Positions 10,302 through 18,876 of a DNA stretch of 64,000 bases are shown piece by piece. The position numbers were made by a program, and so were the translations under genes. This DNA comes from Acidobacteriaceae bacterium (lineage in GTDB: Bacteria; Acidobacteriota; Terriglobia; Terriglobales; Acidobacteriaceae): NCBI GenBank assembly GCA_003151335.1, contig PLXE01000108.1, positions 98,360-162,359 of the forward strand, written 5' to 3'. The notes under the pieces are model-generated. The model did not search any database, had not been told where the DNA came from, and saw only the letters and a list, made by a program, of their open reading frames with translations. How positions within the stretch are numbered: the stretch's first letter is position 1; each line of letters starts with the position of its first letter.

Positions 10302-11186
10302 ATGATCTCAACTCATATGAAGACCAAGTCCATGATGGCCACCCCCGGCAAGCGCATCCGGCTCAAGGATTTCGACCCCGCTTTCAAAGGCGGCTATGCC
10401 TCGTACGCGCACGCTCAATCCAAGCTGAAGGCCAACGTGCAACGCCTGGCCAAATACCAGGACCTGCTGTATTCCTCGCACACCTACGCCCTGCTGCTGG
10501 TCCTGCAGGCCATGGATGCAGCCGGCAAAGACGGCACCATCAAGCACGTGATGTCGGGCGTCAACCCTGAGGGCTGCGAGGTCCTCAGCTTCAAGACACC
10601 ATCCGAGCACGAACTCAGCCACGACTTTCTGTGGAGGATCTATCGCGAGTTGCCCGAACGCGGCCACATCGGCATCTTCAATCGTTCCTATTACGAAGAG
10701 GTGCTGGTGGTGCGGGTCCATCCTGACTTGCTCAAGGCGGAACATCTGCCCGGCTTCACCGCGCCCAGCAAGAAGTTTTGGCAACATCGCTTTGAGTCGA
10801 TCAACGACGTCGAGCGCCACCTGGTCCGCAATGGCACCCTGATCCTGAAGTTTTTTCTGCACGTCTCCAAAGAGGAGCAGGAGAAGCGCTTCCTGGAGCG
10901 CCTGAATGATCCGAAAAAGAACTGGAAGTTTTCAGAGGGCGACTTGCACGAGCGGCTGCGCTGGGATGACTACATGGCCGCGTACGAGGACATGATCAAC
11001 CACACCAGCACCGAGCAGGCGCCCTGGTACATCATTCCAGCCGATCACAAATGGTTCACCCACCTGACCGTGTCTAATATTGTCGTGGACACGCTGAAAA
11101 AGATGGACCTGAAATACCCAACGCCGACGAACCCTCAACGCGCGCAGATCGCATTGGCGCGGGAAGCCCTGCAGCGGGGCAAGTAG
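10302..11186 (+). CDS. PPK2-family polyphosphate kinase / polyP:nucleotide phosphotransferase
   Basis: A 294-residue P-loop kinase. It carries the Walker A-like MDAAGKDGT (residues 71-79), then the Walker B region GIFNRSYYEEVLVVRVHP (124-141), and the lid KNWKFSEGDLHER. The C-terminal WYIIPADHKWF is typical of PPK2. These enzymes move phosphate between inorganic polyphosphate and NDP/NMP in the cytoplasm. Which class (AMP or ADP acceptor) cannot be fixed by eye. The ATG at 10302 has GGGGA ten bases upstream; a second ATG at 10317 is also possible. It stands alone on the plus strand, divergent from the BON gene. Confidence 0.93.
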   Translation: MISTHMKTKSMMATPGKRIRLKDFDPAFKGGYASYAHAQSKLKANVQRLAKYQDLLYSSHTYALLLVLQAMDAAGKDGTIKHVMSGVNPEGCEVLSFKTPSEHELSHDFLWRIYRELPERGHIGIFNRSYYEEVLVVRVHPDLLKAEHLPGFTAPSKKFWQHRFESINDVERHLVRNGTLILKFFLHVSKEEQEKRFLERLNDPKKNWKFSEGDLHERLRWDDYMAAYEDMINHTSTEQAPWYIIPADHKWFTHLTVSNIVVDTLKKMDLKYPTPTNPQRAQIALAREALQRGK

Positions 11187-11226
11187 GCGCCTCGAATTTT
11201 TCTGCCGTACATCTCTATCGGCCCGA

Positions 11227-11427
11227 TCAGCACTCCTCGTCCACCGGTTGCCAGTAGGGTGAGCGTTCCTTTGACTGGAGCTTGGTTTCCGTGGAAACAG
11301 CCTCGGCACGATAACTGAAGCGTTCCACGATGGCCTGCTTCATCTCCCGCTTTTTCATTTCGGCAACCAGGTCTGGTGTGGTCGCTGGGGCCGACGTCTC
11401 GTCAATGGCAAAACCGCTACGTAACAT
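11227..11427 (-). CDS. Small hypothetical protein behind the universal stress gene
   Basis: A 66-residue charged protein (MLRSGFAIDETSAP, later EMKKREMKQAIVERFSY, ending QPVDEEC) with no membrane segment. A GGGAGA site precedes the ATG and it begins 33 bp after the universal stress protein stop on the same strand, so it is probably the second gene of that unit. I do not recognise the family. The reading frame is short, so it could also be non-coding. Confidence 0.45.
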   Translation of the reverse strand: MLRSGFAIDETSAPATTPDLVAEMKKREMKQAIVERFSYRAEAVSTETKLQSKERSPYWQPVDEEC

Positions 11428-11459
11428 TGCTTCTCCCGTCATGGTCGTTATAAGAGTTA

Positions 11460-12365
11460 TTACTGCTGCACAACCTTGCCGCGCACGGTCAGCACCGGGC
11501 AGGCGGCTTCCCGCACAATTTCGTAGGCGTTCGGCCACATCAGCCGATCGAGCAATCCCGACCACCCACGCACGCCCATCACCAACAAGTCGGCATCGAT
11601 TTCAATCTCGGTGTGCAGAATCGTGGGTACTACTTTGCCGATCTCGACGCGGCAGCAAAACTGCAATCCTTCCGTGTCTTGCCCAATCAAAGCCGTCAGT
11701 TTGCTTTCAATTCCCTGCATGATCTCGGCACGGTCGGCGACGCCACTCAGCTCGGGATGATCCAGCACGTGCAGCATGGTCAACTTCGCGTTGCGCTCCC
11801 GCGCCAGTGCGCTGGCATAGTGAGCGGCACATTCCGAGGCCGGCGTGAAATCAGCCGCCAGCAGGATGTTCCGGGGCGCAAACCCCCGGGCTGCGCGGTG
11901 CAAGTGCGGGCCGACGGTCATCACCGGCACGGGCGATTGCCGGAAGACGCGTTCGGCTACCGAACCCATCAACATTTTGCCCAGACCACCGCGGCCGTGG
12001 GTGCCGACCACGATCGCGTCAGCTTTATTCTGGCGCGCGCAGTCCAGGATGGATTGCGCGGCTTCCCCTTCCATCAGAAGCAGGTGATAGTCTTCACCTT
12101 CCGTATAGGAATGGGTATGCCGCAACTCGGCCTTCAACTCCAGCAGGTCGCGGCGGGCCGCATCTTTGGCGGCCACGTAGGCGTCCCGCCCGGCAATCAG
12201 AAAGTCGTCGCTGGGTAAAACGAACACCACATAGGCCTTGGCTCGGTATTCCTGGGCCAGTTCGAGGCCAAAGTTCACCGCCACCGTGGAACAGCGGGAA
12301 AAGTCTGTCGCGATGAGCACACTATGGATGCCCACCCCGACCGGGTTGAGCTGTGCCGTCACCAT
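11460..12365 (-). CDS. Tandem-domain universal stress protein (UspA family)
   Basis: About 301 residues with two Usp domains. The first (IHSVLIATDFSRCSTVAV to VPVMTV) contains the nucleotide-binding motif GTHGRGGLGKMLMGS before AERVFRQSPVPV. The second begins RNILLAADFTPASECAAHYA and has the degenerate MGVRGWSGLLDRLMWPNAYE, so only the first domain seems able to bind ATP. Such proteins help survival under starvation or stress. The start is uncertain: ATG 12365 lacks a clear ribosome site, and an in-frame TTG exists at 12449. It sits near the polyphosphate kinase, another stress-related gene, but on the opposite strand. Confidence 0.88.
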   Translation of the reverse strand: MVTAQLNPVGVGIHSVLIATDFSRCSTVAVNFGLELAQEYRAKAYVVFVLPSDDFLIAGRDAYVAAKDAARRDLLELKAELRHTHSYTEGEDYHLLLMEGEAAQSILDCARQNKADAIVVGTHGRGGLGKMLMGSVAERVFRQSPVPVMTVGPHLHRAARGFAPRNILLAADFTPASECAAHYASALARERNAKLTMLHVLDHPELSGVADRAEIMQGIESKLTALIGQDTEGLQFCCRVEIGKVVPTILHTEIEIDADLLVMGVRGWSGLLDRLMWPNAYEIVREAACPVLTVRGKVVQQ

Positions 12366-12620
12366 CTTGCGCGACCATTCTCCCCACGCGGTGGGGTCAC
12401 TCGATGGAAGCGTTCTCGCCCAGGCGCGAAGCCACGCCCCGCTAATCAACCCGGCCGGGTGCTTCCATACGCTCGTCTATCTCTTTTGTAGCGCAATGCC
12501 GACAAGAACGCTGTGACGTGCGTCAACCGGGAAGGTGATGCAGCGCAGTTTTGGGATAGGGCCGTTTATGAGATGGATGAAGGAAGGATGATCACTTGTG
12601 TAATGGGGATTTCTCAACAG

Positions 12621-12926
12621 TTATGGCTTCTCACGTTCAGGTATTGTGTTCGGCAAGGGCGGGTTCTGCGTGCCCATGGGATGTTCGTCACGATGCAATT
12701 TAGGCGCAGCGATGCTGGTGACAACCAACACCGAATTGTCAGGTAGCGGCCTTTGTGGGAAATGGTTTGGGCCGACGACGACGCCAGTGAAATCGGCCTC
12801 AAGAAAATCGAACTCGCAAAGCAAGTCCATGCCGTTACACAGGAGTTTTTCTTTTTTCCTGAAAGCATCAAATTGGTATTCCGTTTCGGCGAGCAGCCGG
12901 TCTAAGGCGGGGACGTTTTGCCACAC
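12621..12926 (-). CDS. Possible small hypothetical protein, weakly supported
   Basis: A 101-codon frame with a GTG start (MWQNVPALDRLLAETEY), composition of a soluble protein with EYQFDAFRKKEKLL and CEFDFLEADFTG segments. There is no convincing ribosome site, and the frame stays open a further seven or more codons upstream before a stop, so it may be a decayed gene. The rest of 12366-13123 shows nothing clear: no promoter, repeat or other protein-like frame. Confidence 0.25.
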   Translation of the reverse strand: MWQNVPALDRLLAETEYQFDAFRKKEKLLCNGMDLLCEFDFLEADFTGVVVGPNHFPQRPLPDNSVLVVTSIAAPKLHRDEHPMGTQNPPLPNTIPEREKP

Positions 12927-13123
12927 TGCTTCTGCTGCCGCCCGATATCGAGCTTAGTGAACTGAAAAAATCGGGGTCAAACTGAAGGGCCTGTCGCAGA
13001 CTCTGCCCAAGAGCTCGGCCCCAAAGCTCCAGACGCTCCCGCATTGAAAGACGACCAGCCAGTCAATGAATACTTCATTCTTCGGAGGAATACTCTCTGG
13101 CTTGTGTGGGGAAAGCTCCGCGC

Positions 13124-14632
13124 CTAGGGCGGGGTTCGGTGCCGCTCTAACTGCTCGACTCGATTTATCCAAGCCCAAAGAACAGCCGCGAGACCCCACA
13201 CAGCCAACAGCGGAATCAGACTCGCCAAGCCATGCAGGCCGGCCAGTTCTCCCAGGTTGAAAGCGCCGTGTGCATGCCCTGTCGGTTCTTCGGAAATCGT
13301 TAGCATCGATTTCGGATTCAGGGAGAATTTGCCCGCCCAAAACGACGGCCATAAGAGCTGGACCAGGGGACATCGAAACTCGGAAGCTGGCTGTGCCGTG
13401 GTGGAGACTGCTATCAGCGCAAACACCCCACCACAAGCTGCGGCTACCGCAAGTCCACCTCGCCAAAAAGGCCGTGCCTTGCTCCATGCCGGCGCTAACC
13501 CGACACATAGCAGGGGCAGCCCCGCCGCCATGTATCGCGGTCCGTACGATCGGCCACCCGCCCACGCCACGAACGAAGCGTTAAACAAGAAATAATAAGC
13601 GGCAACTGCGGCAGCTGCAGCCGCAGCGGCGCGGCCGGTTGGCTGTTTCCGCAGCCATCGCAAGCCGAAAGGAGCCGCCAAGGCGACCGGAGCCACAAAC
13701 AGCAAGCCGCGCCGGCAGCCGATCAGCAACTTGAGTGCGACGTCAATCCTGGGATAGGTCACTCCCATGTAGCCATGCTTCATCCACGGAAATGCTCCAG
13801 CCGGGTAGTACGAGTAGCTGGGCTGAAACGCGGAGCCAAAGACAAGAAACTGATAAGTCAAAAGCACGGCAATGCAGGCGGACGCGCCAATTGCAATGCC
13901 CACGGACGTACGCCATCGTCGCGGCCACCCATCCTTCCAAACCAACCCCACAGCAAGAGCAGCAACGATCGCCGCCGCTGGCGCCGCAGGGTATTCCGTA
14001 ACCGTTGCCCACCCCGCTGTCAGGCCGACGGCCAGCCCCAGCAGTACATCCCCGGTGTGACTTTGATTGCGGCATAGCCTCAGGGCAAATGCAAACCCGA
14101 ACACCAAGCACGCCCCCGCAAGCGAATGTCCCCAGAACAGCGTGGAGTATGCCCACATCGGAGTAGCCAAGCCCAAGGCGAGAGCCCCAAATGCGGCGGC
14201 GCTGGTATCGCTTCCCAGTTGCAGCGCAATCAGAAAGAGCACTGCACATGCCACTGCCATCGGAAGAGCCACCCCGAATACGGTGACGACATAAGACATC
14301 GCCACGAGACCTCGGGCCGAATCCGGATCGACTCCCCCTGCCCGCAGCAAGGGTCTCGTTGCCTCTGCGATTGGCTCGGCCAGCAGCGCGAGTCCGGGAG
14401 CCTTGTCAGAATAGTAGTGGCCATTCGCGAAAGCTTTGTCGCCGGTGTTCTCGTGGTAGGCATCTATGCGCAACGTCCCCAGCTCAACCATGGCACGCAC
14501 CAGGTCGAAACGCGAATTCTGGTTCCATCCCCCGCCTTGATAGAAATACACATAGGCAACAAGAACAACAGCCCCGATCAACAGCGCACGGATTCGAATC
14601 AAGAAACACCTACTCTGTGCGGGAACATTCAT
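13124..14632 (-). CDS. Polytopic membrane protein, GT-C glycosyltransferase-like
   Basis: A 502-residue protein with about ten to twelve hydrophobic segments. The first extracytoplasmic loop after helix 1 holds RIDAYHENTGDKAFANG then HYYSDKAPGLALLA, a pattern seen in acidobacterial proteins resembling dolichyl-phosphate-mannose mannosyltransferases. A second conserved region is ..GGRSYGPRYMAAGLPLL. A sugar-transfer role is inferred from fold alone. The ATG overlaps the end of the upstream secreted-protein gene by 23 bp, so the two are co-transcribed and may work together at the envelope. The protein ends RVEQLERHRTPP. Confidence 0.6.
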   Translation of the reverse strand: MNVPAQSRCFLIRIRALLIGAVVLVAYVYFYQGGGWNQNSRFDLVRAMVELGTLRIDAYHENTGDKAFANGHYYSDKAPGLALLAEPIAEATRPLLRAGGVDPDSARGLVAMSYVVTVFGVALPMAVACAVLFLIALQLGSDTSAAAFGALALGLATPMWAYSTLFWGHSLAGACLVFGFAFALRLCRNQSHTGDVLLGLAVGLTAGWATVTEYPAAPAAAIVAALAVGLVWKDGWPRRWRTSVGIAIGASACIAVLLTYQFLVFGSAFQPSYSYYPAGAFPWMKHGYMGVTYPRIDVALKLLIGCRRGLLFVAPVALAAPFGLRWLRKQPTGRAAAAAAAAVAAYYFLFNASFVAWAGGRSYGPRYMAAGLPLLCVGLAPAWSKARPFWRGGLAVAAACGGVFALIAVSTTAQPASEFRCPLVQLLWPSFWAGKFSLNPKSMLTISEEPTGHAHGAFNLGELAGLHGLASLIPLLAVWGLAAVLWAWINRVEQLERHRTPP

Positions 14633-14945
14633 CGCGGGTTAGGTTCAAATCAAATGCGCTATCCATTTCGACGTATAGATTCGATAGGTACGCCGGAGTT
14701 GGATAGCCGTTAGCAAGTGACAATCCGAGTGCCTTTTCGCATCGCTCTTCTCCGATCCATGCGCCCCACTCCCAGTTGACGGAGTAACGAGCATGAACCG
14801 TGACTGACTGTCCCTCAAATCGCTCGGGATGCTTAACGATTTCGCAAACCGACGTGCGCACTGCGGGCACCTTGGCCATTGCCGCTTGCCCAAATGCAGG
14901 GGCGGCCAGAAAGACCGCGAGCAACGCCAGTGGAACTCCTCTCAT
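14610..14945 (-). CDS. Small secreted hypothetical protein
   Basis: A 111-residue protein with a signal peptide (MRGVPLALLAVFLAAPAFGQ) and then a compact domain: VCEIVKHPERFEGQSVTVHA, later WGAWIGEERCEKALGL. The phrase VCE(I/L)..P..F.GQ.V.V.A..  recurs in acidobacterial secreted proteins that resemble OB-fold domains; that resemblance is only an impression. Two Cys could form a disulfide. The stop lies inside the next membrane protein gene (23-bp overlap), indicating coupling. ATG 14945 is preferred to a GTG at 14954. Confidence 0.6.
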   Translation of the reverse strand: MRGVPLALLAVFLAAPAFGQAAMAKVPAVRTSVCEIVKHPERFEGQSVTVHARYSVNWEWGAWIGEERCEKALGLSLANGYPTPAYLSNLYVEMDSAFDLNLTRDECSRTE

Positions 14946-15100
14946 TGCGACCACTCTACGCCAACGTTCCTGCGGTTTCCAGATAACTGTTGTAATCAGG
15001 CGTTATCACAAGCAATCCGCGCTTGGGCCTGCAAAGGGTCCCATGTGCGCGGTCGGCGCTCCATGCACAAAAGACCCTCTTCCATGCCCCATTTGTGACC

Positions 15101-15616
15101 TCACGACAAGCTGCGCTTCGGTTTCTTCTGGCAGCGCTCGCAGACGCCGTAAATCTGGAAGGTGTGGCGCGTGGGCAGGTACTTGTTCTTGCGGCCAACT
15201 TCCTGCTCAATGCGTTCGATCTCGCGCGAAAAGAACTCCACCGAGCTGCCGCATTCGGTGCAAACCATGTGATGGTGATTGCGGCGATTGTACTTGTGCT
15301 CGTAACGAGTCACGCCGTCATTGAAGGCGACTTCGCTGGCCAGCCCGCACTCGGCCAGCAGCTTCAAAGTGCGATAGACGGTGGTAAATCCGATGCCCTC
15401 GTCGTGTTTCTTGACCAGCCGATACAGTTCGTCGGTGGAGAGATGGTCGCGGGTATCGAGAAAGGTGCGCAGAATGGCGTCGCGCTGCCCGGTAAGCTTA
15501 AGGCCCACGCGCTTCAGGTGTCCGTGGAAAATGGCTTCGGCCTCCCCCACCATCTCGCGTGAGATGCTGGGCCGATCGTCAATTCGTTTCCGGAGCGTGG
15601 GTCTGCTGCTTGCCAT
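15101..15616 (-). CDS. Fur-family metal-responsive repressor
   Basis: A 171-residue Fur-type regulator: winged-helix part LTGQRDAILRTFLDT to FTTVYRTLKLLAECGL, then the metal part with HHH (residues 114-116), Cys119-x2-Cys122 and Cys159-x2-Cys162. Both structural zinc Cys pairs are present. It controls iron, zinc or peroxide genes in this family; the metal cannot be told from the sequence. It ends in a basic tail (QKKPKRSLS). The flavin disulfide reductase gene is upstream on the same strand, but a palindromic element of 160 bp separates them, so a shared transcript is uncertain. Confidence 0.95.
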   Translation of the reverse strand: MASSRPTLRKRIDDRPSISREMVGEAEAIFHGHLKRVGLKLTGQRDAILRTFLDTRDHLSTDELYRLVKKHDEGIGFTTVYRTLKLLAECGLASEVAFNDGVTRYEHKYNRRNHHHMVCTECGSSVEFFSREIERIEQEVGRKNKYLPTRHTFQIYGVCERCQKKPKRSLS

Positions 15617-15700
15617 TGGGGCTTATCCGCGACAGGATATCGCACGATTTGCTATCAGCATAACACCGGAAATGCAGCACGCAAGAGAAGCTTCCCAGCA

Positions 15701-15862
15701 TCTGTCATCCTGAGCGAGGAGGTCGCCGTGGCGACCGACGAGTCGAAGGACCCCTATAGTAGCGAGAAATCACAGCGGTGCAGCACAGCAACAGGCTTGA
15801 GATTCCTGGCAGGCAGAGGGATCCTTCGACTCCTCACTACGCTCGTCGCTCAGGATGACAGA
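15701..15862. repeat. MITE/REP-like palindromic element R1
   Basis: About 162 bp bounded by inverted termini: left TCTGTCATCCTGAGCGAG, right the complement CTCAGGATGACAGA, with an inner pair GTCGAAGGA / TCCTTCGAC. The word CTGTCATCCTGAGCGAG followed by GTCGAAGGA is a familiar dispersed intergenic repeat of acidobacterial genomes. There is no coding capacity. A half-copy is present inside the penicillin acylase gene (26608-26654). Confidence 0.85.
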
Positions 15863-15897
15863 CGGTATGACGCGCGGCTTCTCAGCCAGCGCGCCTT

Positions 15898-17295
15898 CTA
15901 CTTGCCGCTGTCCATCGCCATGAACAGGTTGTTCAGCGATTCCGCCAGAGTAGGGTGGGCGAAGACGCCATCCCGCAGTGCGGTGTAGGGCAGCTTTCCC
16001 ATCATGGCAATCTCGAGCGCTGACATAATTTCGCCGCCCTCGATGCCCAGCACTGCGGCACCCAGAATCTGGTTATCTTCGCCGTCCACAATGGCTTTCA
16101 TGAAACCGCGTGTCTCGTCGACTTCAAGAGCGCGCGCGACGGAGGTCATCGGCAGCGTGGCCACCCGGATGTTCCGCTTCTGCGCGCGAGCTTCGGTTTC
16201 GGTCATACCAACGCGGCCAAGTTGCGGATCGATGAACACGGTGTACGGCACCAGCCGCCCGTCGGTGGTGGCGCTTCCTTTCTCGATAAGGTTGGTGCGG
16301 ATGATGCGAAAATCGTCGTAGGAGATATGCGTAAACGCTGGACCACCCTTGATATCGCCGAGCGCATAAATGCCATTCGACGTAGTTTCGAGGCGGCCGT
16401 TCACCTTGATGAAACCGTGATCGTCCGTTTGTACTCCGGCTGCAACAAGGTTCAGAGTGTCCGAGTTCGGAACGCGCCCGGTGGCAACCAGCAGATGCGA
16501 GCCGGCAAGCGCAGTCGAATGGCCGTGTTGCTGGACCTCCAACCGAATGCCGCCATCCGACTGGCTCACGCGATTCGCATTCGCGTTCAGCAAGACCTCA
16601 ACTCCATCCTGCTGAAGTATCCTGGCGACTTCTTCCGCGATGTCGGGGTCCTCGCGGTCGAGCAATTGGCCAGCCGACTGGACGATGGTCACGCGACTGC
16701 CGAAGCGACGAAACATTTGCCCAAACTCCAGGCCGACATATCCGCCTCCGAGAACCAGCAGATGCTCTGGAACCGCGTCCAACTCCATGATGGAAGTACT
16801 GTCGAGAAAGGGCACGGTTTTCAGGCCGTCGAGCGCCGGCACAGACGGACGCGCACCTGCGTCGATGAAAATCTTCCCGGCGGTGAGTACACGCTGGCCG
16901 CCGTCTTTTTGCCGAACGAGCAGGGACCTGGCGCCGGTGAAACTGGCTTCGCCGAAGATCAACTCGAGATTTGCCGTCTTCTCAATGCGGCCCTGGCTGC
17001 CATTGCGAAAGCTGTTGACGATATCGCGCTTGCGCTGGCGCACGCATTCCATGTCAATGCGGATGTCGCCGGCGTGAACGCCATAATCGGCGCCTCGCCG
17101 CGCGAGGTAAGCGACGCGGGCGCTGGCGACCATGGTCTTGGTGGGAGTGCATCCCTCATTGATGCAGGTCCCGCCGACATGTTCGCGCTCGATGAGAGCG
17201 GTGTGCATGCTGGCTTCGGCCAGGGCCGTGGAAAGAGGTGTACCGGCCTGTCCGGAGCCGATCACAATAGCATCGAATTGTTGCGGAGTAGTCAT
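15898..17295 (-). CDS. FAD-dependent pyridine nucleotide-disulfide oxidoreductase (mercuric reductase-like)
   Basis: A 465-residue flavoprotein: FAD-binding GSGQAG (residues 13-18), redox pair in GGTCINEGC (Cys44, Cys49), NAD(P) site [13 protein letters not shown], second FAD motif [14 protein letters not shown], and the dimer-interface HPTLAESL. It lacks the N-terminal heavy-metal-associated domain and the C-terminal Cys pair of true MerA, so mercury reduction is unlikely; the substrate is unknown. ATG 17295 is chosen because the domain starts right after; a TTG nine codons earlier is in frame. No mer or lpd genes are nearby. Confidence 0.88.
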   Translation of the reverse strand: MTTPQQFDAIVIGSGQAGTPLSTALAEASMHTALIEREHVGGTCINEGCTPTKTMVASARVAYLARRGADYGVHAGDIRIDMECVRQRKRDIVNSFRNGSQGRIEKTANLELIFGEASFTGARSLLVRQKDGGQRVLTAGKIFIDAGARPSVPALDGLKTVPFLDSTSIMELDAVPEHLLVLGGGYVGLEFGQMFRRFGSRVTIVQSAGQLLDREDPDIAEEVARILQQDGVEVLLNANANRVSQSDGGIRLEVQQHGHSTALAGSHLLVATGRVPNSDTLNLVAAGVQTDDHGFIKVNGRLETTSNGIYALGDIKGGPAFTHISYDDFRIIRTNLIEKGSATTDGRLVPYTVFIDPQLGRVGMTETEARAQKRNIRVATLPMTSVARALEVDETRGFMKAIVDGEDNQILGAAVLGIEGGEIMSALEIAMMGKLPYTALRDGVFAHPTLAESLNNLFMAMDSGK

Positions 17296-17411
17296 AGGCG
17301 CGTCCAAAACAATGTATCGCAACTTTGGAATTTGGAAAGTGTACGTTGCCAGAAGATGCCGAGCTTGTCAGGAAGGTCGCACGCTGAGACTTTTGGAATT
17401 CCGGCCCGACT

Positions 17412-17888
17412 TCAGAACCGCGAGACGATAAGCAGCCCCAACCCGATTGCGATCAGATCTTCAGGAACGGCGACAGCGAAGTCGGGCACGTGCAAGGCCT
17501 TTACCAAACCGACGCGAGCGCGATAACCGCCAAACGCTCCCGCCACGGCGCCAAGCGCCGCGACGATTGCTCCCAGCCAAAGCGACGCGCCTCCGGCGAT
17601 GCCGAGACAGGCACCGCAAAGCAGGCCCAAGACAATTCGCGCGCCCAGCCCACCAGGGGCCGTGCGCGCGGGGGTGCTGGGGAGCTGATCGGCGACAAAT
17701 TCAAACAGCGCCAAGATGGTAAAGATGACGACCGCCAAGGTAGAGCCCATCCAGGCTAACGGAGAGCCGGAAAGATTGATCCAACCCAAGTGGGCTGCCC
17801 AAGCCACAACCGCCGGCCCCGTCCCAGACCGCAGGCCGGTTACCACGCCAATACCAAACGTCAGCAACAGCACGAATCCGGAACTCAT
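17412..17888 (-). CDS. DUF4126 family membrane protein
   Basis: A 158-residue very hydrophobic protein with about four to five helices, beginning SGFVLLLTFGIGVVTGLRSG and ending PEDLIAIGLGLLIVSRF. The R-x-G-T/GLRS-type first loop and the Gly-rich helices match DUF4126 proteins of unknown function. GGAGGGAAC precedes the ATG by three bases more than optimal, which is acceptable. It is 89 bp upstream of the flavin reductase start on the same strand, so the two may be co-transcribed. Confidence 0.75.
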   Translation of the reverse strand: MSSGFVLLLTFGIGVVTGLRSGTGPAVVAWAAHLGWINLSGSPLAWMGSTLAVVIFTILALFEFVADQLPSTPARTAPGGLGARIVLGLLCGACLGIAGGASLWLGAIVAALGAVAGAFGGYRARVGLVKALHVPDFAVAVPEDLIAIGLGLLIVSRF

Positions 17889-18288
17889 GAAGTTCCCTCC
17901 ATCACAACGGTAGATTCACTTGCGAAGGCCGACCGAGAGCTGGTGGAATGGATGACCGCTCTGCGGGAGAGATTCAAATCTGGCGCGCGCACCTCTCGAC
18001 CGACGGCTCCGATGTGTCATGGCCCGGCGGCAGAACAGAGGGCGTTCTGGTTGGCCCTTGCCACAGTAGAAAGTCGCAAAGCGGATATGTGCAAAGTTTT
18101 GCACATTTGCCTATATAACGCGCCACAGGTAGAACGGACGTACAAAACCATCACCCATGGTCGTACAATGCAGCCTTGGGCCTCTGGAGGCCTCTAAATT
18201 GCCATTCTACGAAATGCTCAAAGCACCACATTGAGGCCCGGCATGTATGGCACTAAAGTATTATAGTGTTTCCAGTCCCTCAACAGCG
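17889..18288. other. Intergenic region with one strong palindrome
   Basis: About 400 bp between DUF4126 and DUF1697. Apart from the 18-bp palindrome at 18088-18105 I see no gene, RNA or terminator. Any promoter for DUF4126 should lie here. Confidence 0.5.
18088..18105. promoter_or_regulatory. Operator-like palindrome TGTGCAAA-GT-TTTGCACA
   Basis: Perfect 8-bp arms around a 2-bp spacer, the size expected for a dimeric regulator site. It lies 200 bp upstream of DUF4126 and 184 bp downstream of DUF1697, with TATATAA seven bases further on the plus strand. The regulator is unknown. Confidence 0.4.
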
Positions 18289-18846
18289 TCATTCGGAAGC
18301 CTCTAGCCTCTCCGCCATCTCGAGCAACTTGGTCACGCTGTTCCAGTTTCTGCCCGTTCCGGGTACCTTTAGCATCTTCTCAAGAACTGCCCAGGACAAC
18401 TTCGGCCGCGCCATGCCAATGGGGAAATAGATGTAGAGCTCGCGCCCGTTCATCCGCAACTCCTCGGGTTCGGTCTTGAGGCTAAGAACTTTGTCGCGGG
18501 TTTCTGCGCTGGGATCGCTGGCGAGAAAGTACACCAAGAGTCTGCTCGGCTCGATGCCGCTCCGCTTGGCGAACGGATTTCTGGCGATGACGTCTCGCAG
18601 TTCGCCAGAGGTCCGCAGAATTACCGCGGGGCGAAAGCCGAAGCCCTGCTCGATCGAGTCCTCGATCCGCTTGCCCAGTGCAAGCAGGTCGCGCTTGTCA
18701 GTCCCGAAAACGACGTTGCCGCTCTGCACGTAGGTTTGTGGGTCGCGCAGCCCAAGCGGTTCGTAGAGCGCGCGCAGCGCGTCCATCTTGATCCGGTGGT
18801 GCGCCCCGACGTTGACGCCGCGGAGCATGGAGATGATCACGGCCAT
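18289..18846 (-). CDS. DUF1697 protein
   Basis: A 185-residue soluble protein with all hallmarks of DUF1697: start VIISMLRGVNVGAHHRIKM, then YVQSGNVVF near residue 40, and the end region PGTGRNWNSVTKLLEMA. The family is widespread in soil bacteria and has no assigned reaction. AAGGGG lies before the ATG. It is followed on the same strand by nothing for 400 bp and preceded 30 bp upstream by the aminotransferase gene, so the two are probably one unit. Confidence 0.92.
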   Translation of the reverse strand: MAVIISMLRGVNVGAHHRIKMDALRALYEPLGLRDPQTYVQSGNVVFGTDKRDLLALGKRIEDSIEQGFGFRPAVILRTSGELRDVIARNPFAKRSGIEPSRLLVYFLASDPSAETRDKVLSLKTEPEELRMNGRELYIYFPIGMARPKLSWAVLEKMLKVPGTGRNWNSVTKLLEMAERLEASE

Positions 18847-18876
18847 AGCAACCCCTTCAATTTCGCATTCCGATCG

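Noticed and set aside
12954..13565. A 203-codon minus-strand frame
   Set aside because: Most of it overlaps the well-supported membrane protein gene at 13124-14632 in another frame, and its residues show no family pattern.
14067..14713. Several overlapping plus-strand frames opposite the glycosyltransferase-like gene
   Set aside because: They are shadows of the high-GC coding strand with Arg/Pro/Ser-rich composition.
15898..17295. Annotation of the flavin reductase as true mercuric reductase (merA)
   Set aside because: It lacks the heavy-metal-associated domain and the C-terminal Cys pair, and no mer genes are nearby.
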